Shown here piece after piece: positions 38,724-47,609 of a stretch of 64,000 nt of DNA. This DNA is from Parietichytrium sp. I65-24A (lineage: Eukaryota > Sar > Bigyra > Thraustochytrida > Thraustochytriidae). A program made the translations under genes and the position numbers. The stretch covers positions 186,001-250,000 of the forward strand of contig BLSF01000021.1 in the NCBI GenBank assembly GCA_012862575.1, read 5' to 3'. Every line of letters starts with the position of its first letter. Positions within the stretch are counted from its first letter, which is position 1. The notes beneath the pieces were generated by a model. It was not told the DNA's origin. It ran no database searches and saw only the letters and a list, made by a program, of their open reading frames with translations.

Positions 38724-39437
38724 TCATACTTTCTCAAAGACGTAGCAAAAGTGCGACTTGCCGGGCGAGGGGTCCTCGTAGTTGGTTAGATTAGATCTTG
38801 GTATCTTTACGCATTCCAACATGCGCCAAGCCGTCTGTGCAATCTTGAAATGAGGTAAGCGGGTGCCTGGAGGCCCATATGACACGACAAAATAAAGACC
38901 TCCGCGGCGAAGGACGCGGTGCATCTCGTCGATCATTTGCGATATTTTCGTGGGACTGTCAACCCCACAGCAGACAGAGTCAAAGAGAGCTTTGTCAATC
39001 ACCACATCAAAGCAAGATGTCGGAACATTCATCTGACACACGTCCATCGCGACCCAGTCGATGGAGCTCAGAGCCTTGTGTTGGTTCTTCAAATGTTGAA
39101 TAATTATTTCGGAGAAGTCAATGCACGTCAGGTTCATAAAGCCGTCGTTGTGCATTTGCAACGGAATCGATGACGATCCGCAGCCTGCGATGAGCACCTC
39201 CACGTCTGTATTCTCGCCAACGAATCTTTCCAGCGTCGGCTTCAGCTCTTCGTAGCCCAAGTACCACTCAAAGCCCTCTCTAGCGGCTTCCTTCGTTGCA
39301 TACCTCTCCTCCCACTGCGCAGCATTCACTTTTCACTCGTGAGATCTTTCCTCCACTCCGTGGCCGAGGTAACCGCTCGTGAAAACCACTCAACTTACAT
39401 ATTCGAGTTTGGAAAAGTCCACATCGTGGCTGTCCAT
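38724..39437 (-). CDS. Small class I SAM-dependent methyltransferase (EEF1AKMT4/METTL13-N type)
   Basis: Two exons, 39437-39399 and 39314-38724, with an 84-bp intron (donor GTAAGTTG, phase 0), give 209 residues. The join makes LEYWEERYATKEAAREGFEWY, which is the expected opening of the EEF1AKMT4/METTL13-N group. This decides the acceptor. Motif I is VLIAGCGSSSIPLQM, the acidic post-I residue is in LTCIDFSE, and motif IV is VVIDKALFDSV. The group methylates lysines of translation elongation factor 1A; that target is carried over from relatives and not shown here. Confidence 0.85.
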
Positions 39438-40177
39438 CCTGCAAGCCAGCCGCTGGCTCCTGCTGTGATCTCCTGACCCCAACGTATCGATCTGTGTTCA
39501 AACGTTCGCCCTTTTACGCTTGGCAGCCCTGGTTGTCTGGTTGTCTGCTTGCCTGCTTGACGACAAGACGACAGGCAAGAAGACAACTTTGGCCAAACAA
39601 AATCGAAAGCGAGGAACAAACCAGCTTCTCATTTGTTCTTCATTAGAGAGCTTCCTTTTTATTCGTTAATTCTCAACTAAGCTATTCTATGGGAAAGCCA
39701 CGCTAGACCTCACTATATCGTCCATACCCTCTCCGCACTACAATCTCCGATATTTTGAACATTACCAGTACCAGAACGATAGCGCTTCTCTGTAGCAGCC
39801 AGTAATACTGCCTCCTACCCCCTCTTCCACCGCTCCTATCGTTATCTACTCACTATCTACTCTTACATCTTCCGCCCGGTCGTGTATGCTTCCCTAACTT
39901 AAAACACGTATATCCAAAACCATAATAAACCGTGCACACCTCGATACCGAGTACTAGCACAAGGCGTTATGAGACGTTACAGCCGCAGACACCACGATAA
40001 CTTACTCCATACTCGTGCTACTGGGTTACTGAGTACTCACTGTCACTTCGAAGGTGGAGATAGGTGGAGAGAGTTGAGAGAGTTGCGGAATGGAAAGAGG
40101 CAATTAACTTGATTGAGAGAAGACAAGTAAGAAGACAAGTGAGGTGGGAGCTGCGACGTTCAAGTTGCAGTGCGCCG

Positions 40178-40237
40178 CAGTGGTTGCCAGTGGTTGCCAG
40201 TGGTTGCCAGTGGTTGCCAGTGGTTGCCAGTGGTTGC
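40178..40237. repeat. Decamer tandem repeat CAGTGGTTGC x6
   Basis: Six consecutive perfect 10-bp units, ending 73 bp before the ATG of the actin-related protein. Confidence 0.95.
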
Positions 40238-40270
40238 AGTGGCCAGGAATGAGCGGGTGACGACGCAGAT

Positions 40271-40301
40271 AGTGAGTGAGTGAGTGAGTGAGTGAGTGAG
40301 T
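40271..40301. repeat. (GTGA)n microsatellite
   Basis: About seven GTGA units ending 9 bp before the actin-related ATG, so probably inside the 5' leader. Confidence 0.9.
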
Positions 40302-40310
40302 GCGTGATCG

Positions 40311-41738
40311 ATGGAGACAAAGCTGAGCGAAGGCGAGCTGAAAGAAGCGCTGTCGAACTTGCTGCTGGACGACGAGCACCATGACGCGGTGATCGTGGTG
40401 GACTGTGGGTCGGGGGTGTTCAAGGCGGGCTTGAACGGTCACGTCGAGCCGTTCTGTGTGTGGCCGAATGTAGTGGCCTCGCCGGGGAGAGGCTTGGAGG
40501 CCGTGGTTGGAGATATGGCAATGGTGATGCCGAGCCCGATGAGACCGGTCGTACGAGGCTGTGTGACGGACTTTGACGCGCTGGAGAAAGTATGGCGGCG
40601 CGCTTTCGTCAAAGAACTCAGCGTCAAGACTGAGGAGTTCCCCATAATCTTTACAGAGCAACCATGCAGTCCGAAAGCGACCCGGGATCGTTTGATCAAA
40701 CTGGCGCGGGAAAAGTTCAACGTCAAAGGTGTTTACGTCTCCGCTTCCCCGGTGTTAGCGCTGCTTTCAACAGGGCGAGTTTCAGGGCTAGTCGTAGATG
40801 TGGCATACGAGAGCACGCGAGTTGTGCCGGTCATAGGAGGCATCGCCATTACCAAGGCTATCGTTGAGACTCAAGTTGGTGGGGAGCAGATAACTCAGTA
40901 TCTTTGGCAGATGTTGTATGATAGAGATCCTAAATTCGCTCCGAATGAACTATCGCAGCTAAACATAGCGCAGGAGGTTAAGGAGCGTTTTGGTTACATC
41001 GCTCTCAACTACGGTGCTGAGGACGCAAAGGGTGTAAGGTCTCTTGAGAGGGAATTTGAAGTGCCTGGAATCGAGAAATTGCTCAAAGTCGACCGCGAGA
41101 GGTTTAAGTGCACAGAAATTCTCTTCAACCCTGTACTGTTAAAGGAGCTCAAGGATGAGAAGGGAATCCCCGAGGCTGTCCTCAGATCCTTAGATGGGTG
41201 CCAAAGCTCGCTTCGTGAGATGCTTTGTGGAAACATCGTCTTGTCTGGGGGGTCATCTCTTTTCCCTGGTCTGAAGGAGCGGCTAGAAAAAGAGCTTTCA
41301 GACAAAGCGCCCGCCTCTTTAAAACGGCATATCCAAGTGCATGCCCCAGCACATCGCAAATACGGTGCATGGGTTGGAGGCTCGCTTCTTGCTAGTTTAC
41401 CATCTTTTTTTGATGAGTGTATGTTCTCAAGTCCTCCTCGGCGAAAGGTCGGACACGAGCCTGAGCCTTCTCCCGAGCCGAAAGCGGTCACTCTCAAATC
41501 CACAGAGAAACCAAAGCGAGCGTTGATCAAAAAGGCAGATTCGACCGCAAGCGGTCTTGATCGGCCCCAACTTGAAAGGCTTCAGAGTCGAAAATTGCCG
41601 CCTTTACCGACTGCGACAGAGCCTCCCCTTCCTTCTGCGGCAAAGCCGTCGGATGATGAACTATTAGCCTCTCTCCGAAAGCGGCCTTTGCCACCACCTC
41701 CCACTAATTCTCCTCTAGCGTGTTGCGTGTTGCAGTGA
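40311..41738 (+). CDS. Divergent actin-related protein with proline-rich tail and CaaX-type C-terminus
   Basis: One exon, 475 residues. Actin-fold motifs are clear but divergent: AVIVVDCGSGVFKAGLNG (phosphate loop 1), VDVAYESTRVVPVIGG (phosphate loop 2 region), NIVLSGGSSLFPGLKERLEKE (adenosine motif) and YGAWVGGSLLASL near the actin C-terminus. The DNase-binding loop is not recognisable. After about residue 375 comes a 100-residue Pro/Ser/Lys tail (RKLPPLPTATEPPLPSAAKP, RPLPPPP). The protein ends in ACCVLQ: CVLQ fits a CaaX box for farnesylation, with a neighbouring Cys available for palmitoylation. It belongs to none of the ARP classes I know. A membrane-attached actin-like scaffold with SH3-binding PPPP sites is inference. 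Confidence 0.8.
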   Translation: METKLSEGELKEALSNLLLDDEHHDAVIVVDCGSGVFKAGLNGHVEPFCVWPNVVASPGRGLEAVVGDMAMVMPSPMRPVVRGCVTDFDALEKVWRRAFVKELSVKTEEFPIIFTEQPCSPKATRDRLIKLAREKFNVKGVYVSASPVLALLSTGRVSGLVVDVAYESTRVVPVIGGIAITKAIVETQVGGEQITQYLWQMLYDRDPKFAPNELSQLNIAQEVKERFGYIALNYGAEDAKGVRSLEREFEVPGIEKLLKVDRERFKCTEILFNPVLLKELKDEKGIPEAVLRSLDGCQSSLREMLCGNIVLSGGSSLFPGLKERLEKELSDKAPASLKRHIQVHAPAHRKYGAWVGGSLLASLPSFFDECMFSSPPRRKVGHEPEPSPEPKAVTLKSTEKPKRALIKKADSTASGLDRPQLERLQSRKLPPLPTATEPPLPSAAKPSDDELLASLRKRPLPPPPTNSPLACCVLQ

Positions 41739-41947
41739 GGAACATTTTTCAAGGTACAGTATGGCAGCTCTCGATTGATTGACTGAGTTAGTGAGAGATT
41801 TTTATGCTAGTAAATTCTCCCGAGTGAATATGTACATTTTGCGCTTATATTCTTTTATCATGTAAAGTTTCTGATTCGCCCACCTCAGTTGTATCGTTCA
41901 CGCCATTCGCAAAGAATGCGCCCTTGAATCTATTATGCCTATCGCGA

Positions 41948-43150
41948 TCAAGAGAGCACAACCACCTGTTCGGCAACTTCTTCTGGAAGAGCATCGACAA
42001 AATCGGATACACGGAGTCCATTACACCGTTCAGCCTGCAATGTGCGCAACTTCCGGCAACGTTCCAATCCCTCAATAGATACAAGTCGCCACAAGTGTGC
42101 CAATGCCAAGTAAGTGATCGTGCTTCCACATCTACCTACAGGTTCGATGTCTTCTATGTTGCAGCACGAGATCTTCAGAGTGGTGAGCCGCGATAGATGG
42201 CTCCCGAGTCCTTCCAAGTTGTAAAGATTTGGAAGCCAGCATAGCGTCAAACTTTCAAGCGGTAGCTTTGTGCCTGCCTCAAGACATCGGATATACTTTA
42301 CCTGAAACAAATTGACGAGAGAAATCTCTACCAACGAAGCGCTTCGCTCAATCCCGCTCAAGTCAGCCAGGTTTTCAGCACTGCATATCGAGAGGTGGCG
42401 CAAGGATTTGCATGCACCGACCGCGGACACGTCTTGTAAAGCTGCTGCCTGTACAATCTTCAGCAGCTCCACGGGCGTGCCCTCCAAACCATTCAGCGAA
42501 AGCAAATTTGGGCAGTTTCCTATGTATACTGATGCTAACTTTTTACAAGGCTCAAGCGCCGACAAGTCACTACGCAGCGTGGGAGCGTCGAGCACGCGGA
42601 GCTCTCGAAGCCATTTAAAGTTTGACCCCACCTCTGTTAAATTATCCCAATGCAGGTGCCGCACCCAAAGTCGGCGAAGCTTGTGCAAGGACCTATCGTG
42701 CTCCTGAAAAACTGTGTCTAAAAGGTGCTTCCATTTCGGCCCGCCTTCTTCGCCAGACGTGGCGTCCATCCGCACACTCAGTCCGACGAGGGCCCAATTC
42801 ATCGGCTTTCCCACCGCCTCTTCATCTAAAGCCGAGCAGCTCAAGATGCGCGAGATGACCCATCGCGCGGGCCAAAAAAGTACTTGTTCTCGCCTCTCCT
42901 CGTGTCGCTGCAGCAAATTCTCCTGGTGAAATCCATTCTGCTGCTCTCTTCCATCCCCGCCAATATCACTCACAGGAGGAAGAAACTGGATGAGATCCAA
43001 TTCCAACTGGGCAGCGCCAAGTTCGCGTCGAACAGTTTTATTTACGCCTCGCAGTCTCCACACTTCCGAAGCGCGAAGAATACCAGACCTCCTAGCCAGA
43101 GCAATCGCCTGGGCCAACGCCACGCCGTCGTCCCCAATTTTCCCCGCCAT
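41948..43150 (-). CDS. Leucine-rich repeat protein
   Basis: One exon, 400 residues from the ATG at 43150 (MAGKIGDDGVALAQ); an in-frame GTG upstream is not needed. The N-terminal 60 residues are helical (ILRASEVWRLRGVNKTVRREL), F-box-like in rhythm but without a clear F-box. From about residue 180, nine or so irregular leucine-rich repeats follow, spaced about 22-25 residues: LRELRVLDAPTL, LASVYIGNCPNLLSLNGLEG, LRHLSICSAENLADLSGIE, LESLTLCWLPNLYNLEGLG. Cys and Asn positions resemble the Cys-containing (AMN1/F-box) LRR type. Likely a protein-binding adaptor; a ubiquitin-ligase role is only suggested. Confidence 0.75.
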   Translation of the reverse strand: MAGKIGDDGVALAQAIALARRSGILRASEVWRLRGVNKTVRRELGAAQLELDLIQFLPPVSDIGGDGREQQNGFHQENLLQRHEERREQVLFWPARWVISRILSCSALDEEAVGKPMNWALVGLSVRMDATSGEEGGPKWKHLLDTVFQEHDRSLHKLRRLWVRHLHWDNLTEVGSNFKWLRELRVLDAPTLRSDLSALEPCKKLASVYIGNCPNLLSLNGLEGTPVELLKIVQAAALQDVSAVGACKSLRHLSICSAENLADLSGIERSASLVEISLVNLFQVKYIRCLEAGTKLPLESLTLCWLPNLYNLEGLGSHLSRLTTLKISCCNIEDIEPVGRCGSTITYLALAHLWRLVSIEGLERCRKLRTLQAERCNGLRVSDFVDALPEEVAEQVVVLS

Positions 43151-43290
43151 ACTTTTCCCCACAAACTTCCTGGCCTCCCTACTTCGTGACCCCCGCTTTG
43201 ACTCCTCCGCCAACACAATCCACACACCGATGAACGGACCAAAGACGGAATCAACTCTTTACACAACGCTTCATTCACCGCCTGTGCCAG

Positions 43291-43344
43291 CGTACGTACG
43301 TGTGTATGTATGTATGTATGTATGTGTGTATGTATGTATGTGTA
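43291..43344. repeat. (TATG)n microsatellite
   Basis: TATGTATGTATG units with occasional GTGT over about 54 bp, between the LRR and Vps34 genes. Confidence 0.9.
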
Positions 43345-43395
43345 CGCGCAAGATTTCGGCGGTCCAGTCCCTCCTACTCGTCCCGCTCCTCCGTC

Positions 43396-43443
43396 GAACC
43401 AGAGAAACCAGAGAAACCAGAGAAACCAGAGAACCAGAGAACC
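43396..43443. repeat. AACCAGAGA tandem repeat
   Basis: Five near-perfect copies of (A)AACCAGAG(A) in tandem. Confidence 0.9.
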
Positions 43444-44000
43444 CGGTTCCTGTTCGCTCGAGCCACACGCTCCAGGTTTCGGCTCTCAGTCGCCAGTTCT
43501 CCGCCCGGCAGAACTCAGAATGTCCGATTCCCTCTCGGCAAAATAGGTGTCCTCGCCGAGGACTTGGCGAAGAGCACGCTCATTCATCTATGCACTTGGC
43601 TCACTGATCTTTCTTCATCGCTAAGCCTCTTTACGCGAGGCTCTAATACCCTGCCGAAGAGGAGAACCCTTTTGTGGGCCTACCCAGGAAAACTTGTATG
43701 GAATAGATTAATCAATGAGGTATTGGGTGGAGTGCGGAACGTAAAAATCTTACCACTTTCCTCACTTTCCTCCCCGTTCCTCACAGTCACCTTCCTTTTT
43801 CCAGGAGATAGCTTCCCGGGGACACTGTGTGGGGGGTACTCGCTGGGTGGGACGCACGATATCTCTCGGGCGGTGGGACTTGATAGTCAAAAAAGTACAA
43901 GGCTGGGACTGACCCTCACGCCGCGCCCGCCGGACCTGTGGGGAAAGGCGCAGACGAGACATACTCCAACGAAGGGCGCGGTACTCGCGGTTTCAACGAG

Positions 44001-44011
44001 GTGTCCTCGCG
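44001..44011 (+). promoter_or_regulatory. Recurrent motif GTGTCCTCGCG (copy 4)
   Basis: Exact core, followed 4 bp later by the variant GTGTCCGCG. It lies about 270 bp before the Vps34 ATG. A one-base variant (GTGTCCTCGCC) is at 43547-43557. Confidence 0.5.
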
Positions 44012-44213
44012 GAAGTGTCCGCGAAGCACTAGTCGCTCTCTGCACTCTTCACTCTGCTCTCTGCTCTCTGTCTGTGGCCGGCTAAGTCACCGGCTGATTG
44101 GGCTGTCGCTCAGTGGGTTTGCGTCGAATGCGAAACAGGAGTGCGTTTCGGTGAAGATCTGTTGTGAGTCGGAGGAACTGGAGTCAACTGTTTCGCCGTG
44201 AGTACTGCTTAGA

Positions 44214-44215
<2 letters not shown>

Positions 44216-44244
<29 letters not shown>
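44216..44244. repeat. GA tract upstream of Vps34
   Basis: A pure GA run of about 14 units ending 35 bp before the Vps34 ATG. Confidence 0.9.
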
Positions 44245-44278
44245 TGCGAGCACGACGGTGGTGTGAAGGAGGTGGAAA

Positions 44279-47200
44279 ATGATGGCCGAACTGCCATGCA
44301 GGGAGTTTCCGTATCTTTTGAGTTGCGAGGTGAACTTGGAGGTAGCCATCAAGCTGCGCAGCCTCGACGGCGTACGACGCATGGGTGAGGTGTTTGTCGA
44401 GGCGAGACTATTCAACGGCGGATTCGCCAGCCATCTTCCGCCTCAGACGACGCATTATTGCGCCGAAGTCAGCTCTACGGGATCGGGGGCGCACGGGTCC
44501 ACAAGCCAAGTGGGACAGCGCGCCGTATGGGGCGAGTGGCTGATACTACCGCTTAAGTATTCCGAGCTGCAACTCAACGCCTGTGTGGTTCTGTCGGTCT
44601 GGAATGCAGCCGATGGTTTAGTCGGGCACGCCATTGCGGACTTGTTTGATGAGTGTGGGAGACTGCGCAGGGGCCGCGTGCAACTGCCGGTGAAGGAAAA
44701 CGTGGCGTTGGAGAAGGTGACAAAGTCGTGGAGCGGAAATGCCTCAAATGACAGTGCATCGTCCGGAATAGCTGCAGACCCAGGCGACTTTGAGGAGGCG
44801 GAGAGAAATCGCATATGGACTCTTGGAGAGAGATATAATCACGATGAAATGCTACGCCTCGGGTGGCTTGATGAGCTGGCAAGGAAAAGAACGCGCGAGA
44901 TCACCAGCTTCATCTCTGCGCGCCGGACGTCTACGCTGGCAATCAATGATGACATCCGAAGCGAAAACATGATGTTGACTGTAGAGTTGCCCTACTTTGG
45001 TCACCAGGTTGTGTTTGAGGAAAAGGCGTACTATAGCGAGACAATGGACGTGATTTTCTCGTCGCGCTCGCAGGAGCAGCAGCCGGAGAGAGCGAGTTTT
45101 CGCTCCCGCTCAACAAGGAATTTTTATACGGGCACGGCTGATGACGCCGCAAACGCGCTGCAAAAGACTTTTCCATGGGAGAACCAGTTATGCGTGGTAT
45201 ACGACCCAGAGATGGTGCATGCGCAGGGCCGCACCCTGGACACGAAGGAGACACTGGACCCCGTGGAGGAAAAGTACCGCAAGCTGAATCCTTCGATGGT
45301 CCGCGGCATCGTAGATCGGTCGCTAAAGCCGAACAAAGATGAGCGAGAACACATCCAGCAGATCATTCAGTCGTCTGTGCGCTTGAATCGTAAGCACCAA
45401 GATCTATTGTGGAAATTCTGTTACTCACTGGTAAATGACAAAAAGGCGCTCGTCAAATTCGTCATGAGTGTGAACTGGAACAACGATAGCGAGGTTCGTC
45501 AGGCGGAAGAGCTTTTGAAGGAATGGGTTCCGATTGATATTGCTGACGCGCTGCGTCTTTTGGGTGATGAGGCCGAATTTCGCAATGTTGTGGTTAGGGC
45601 TCACGCTATCAGGGTTCTGGACGTTGCGAGCGACTCAGAGCTGCTCCTCTATCTCCTTCAGCTTGTCCAAGCCCTTCGCTATGACGATGCCCACGAAAGC
45701 GAATCTCAGCCGGATGTAACTGGGGCAACCTCGTCCGCCGCGCCATCTCCGGCACCGCCAGTGTCGCCCAAATCCGGGTCTTCGCAAGGTGCCCGAGATC
45801 CTGGAACGCCCCCTGCGCCTCCCTCATCCCCATCGTCAGCTTCGAGCAAGTCCAGTCGCCTAGCACAAGCAGACGGCAAGTCATGGCGGCCTGGCCTCTT
45901 GGCCAAATTCCTCATTCGGCGCGCTATTAACAGTGAATCTCTTGTGTCTTTCCTCACATGGTATCTCTCAACGGAGGTGGAGCACAAGGAGAGTGGCTTG
46001 CTCTTTGGAAATGTTCACCACGAACTTCTGCACCAACTTCGGACAACCTCGCAAGGGCGAGCTCTGTCCATGCAGTTGACCGAACAAAGCAATTTTGTTA
46101 AAAAGATTATGAACATGGGCAAGGAGGGTCGCGGTAGAGCTGTTACGCGCCAGAATTACCTGCAACGGATGCTCAAGCAGCCGGATGGCAAATATCACGA
46201 GCTGTGCAGACTGCACACTCCTGTGATGCATCCTCTCTGTCCTTGGAAGCGAGTTGTCGGCGTCAACCCAGACTCACTAAAAGTGTTCAACAGCAAGACT
46301 CAACCTATCAAACTAGATTTGCTGATTGAGAGCCCGTCAGATGACACGGAGGTTTCGCCCGGGTTTTTCAAGGTGGGAGACGACCTTCGGCAAGATCAGC
46401 TCGTGCTCCAGCTTCTCGGAGTGATGGACAAGATGTTTAAGGATGTGAATCTTGACCTAAAGCTCACCTTGTACAGAGTATTGGCATTTTCCAACGACGA
46501 AGGGGTGACGGAATTTGTCAGTGGATCACACTCACTCTCGCAGATTCAAAAGAACTTTGGAACGATATCTGCCTTTTTTAAAAAACAAGCGAAAGAAAAA
46601 CATGCCGCCGAGGTGGAGCTGGCAAAGTCAAGTCACGCTGTGCAACGACAAGACTCCTCAGAGGTAGACGCAACGCAAGCGTGGACCGGAGGGAATAGAT
46701 CCCAGACCAATGTAAAGACTCGCTCTGAGAAGGAAGTCTACGACGAGCTGGTGAACAACTTTATCAAAAGCTGTGCTGGGTATTGCATGTGCACATACAT
46801 TTTATGTGTTGGAGGTAAGTCTCTTTCAATGCCCCAGCATCTTCCCTGGTGCACAGCTTGTACTAACTCGTGCATATTCTCGGCAATTTAGATCGACATC
46901 TGGACAACCTGATGATCAAAAGCTCTGATGGTTCACTATTTCACATCGACTTTGGATTTATCTTGGGACACGTAAGTCGCGCGCCATCATCAAAAATTCG
47001 AACTGCTTGGCTTTGGGGATTGAATGACTGACTCTAATGCTTTTTTCGTGGGCTATTGCAATACAGGATCCGCGAAGTTGGGCTGTCGGTCCTATTCGTC
47101 TAACAAGAGATATGGTACGTTGCAAGTCTTTCAAGCGTGGTTCCCCGTACTTGGACTGCATGTTTTGCTAACCTCTTTTTTCTCTGTCTCAGATTGATAC

Positions 47201-47504
47201 CATGGGAGGTCGCGGAAGCTTGGGGTTTGAAAAGTTCATATCCTATTGCTGCCAAGCGTACCGCATCTTGCGAAAAAACTCTGATCTCATTCTCAACTTG
47301 CTCTATTTGATGAAGGACTCCAAGATCGAGAATCTCTTCGATGATCACGAGGCTGTGATCAAGATTGTGCGAGACAGATTTGAGCTGGACCGATCGGACG
47401 AGAGCGCAGAAATCTGGCTGCTTGACAAACTCAACAAGTGCGAAGACACATTCATCACTGCGCTGAGTGATACCTTGCACAATGCAAATGTATTTTTCAA
47501 TTAG
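44279..47504 (+). CDS. VPS34: Class III phosphatidylinositol 3-kinase (Vps34)
   Basis: Four exons, 44279-46814, 46892-46971, 47067-47114 and 47193-47504 (introns 77, 95 and 78 bp), give 991 residues. A C2 domain (about 18-150) is followed by a helical PIK domain (about 330-600) carrying a Ser/Pro insert of about 55 residues. The kinase (about 650-985) has [16 protein letters not shown]; splicing restores [10 protein letters not shown], then [12 protein letters not shown] with MGGRGS after it. This class III activation loop lacks the basic class I patch. The ending ([23 protein letters not shown]) also matches Vps34. The enzyme makes PI3P for endosomal sorting and autophagy with Vps15/Beclin. 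All three introns cluster in the last fifth of the gene, inside the catalytic region. Confidence 0.95.
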
Positions 47505-47609
47505 CACAATCAGTATATACATTATGTTTCATAAGAGCCACTCTTTAGCGACAGACTTCACTCCTTCCTTCGACACTCGCTGCTAGCTGCTCGCAAACAC
47601 AAGAGAACA

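Larger units (their letters stand above)
39438..40310. other. Divergent intergenic region with decamer and GTGA repeats
   Basis: About 870 bp, no gene. It carries six copies of a 10-bp unit (40178-40237) and a GTGA repeat (40271-40301), both close to the actin-related gene start. Confidence 0.55.
43151..44278. other. Divergent intergenic region with several simple repeats
   Basis: About 1.1 kb. It includes TATG repeats (43291-43344), a 9-11-bp AACCAGAGA repeat (43396-43443), two copies of the recurrent GTGTCCTCG motif (43547-43558 and 44001-44011) and a GA tract (44216-44244). A 261-codon frame at 43300-44085 is made largely of these repeats and is not taken as a gene. Confidence 0.6.

Noticed and set aside
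40178-40237. Regular repeat that could be taken for a CRISPR-like array
   Set aside because: Units are contiguous 10-mers without spacers in a eukaryotic promoter; a simple tandem repeat.
43300-44085. 261-codon plus-strand frame upstream of Vps34
   Set aside because: Made largely of TATG and AACCAGAGA repeats; no folded-looking segment.
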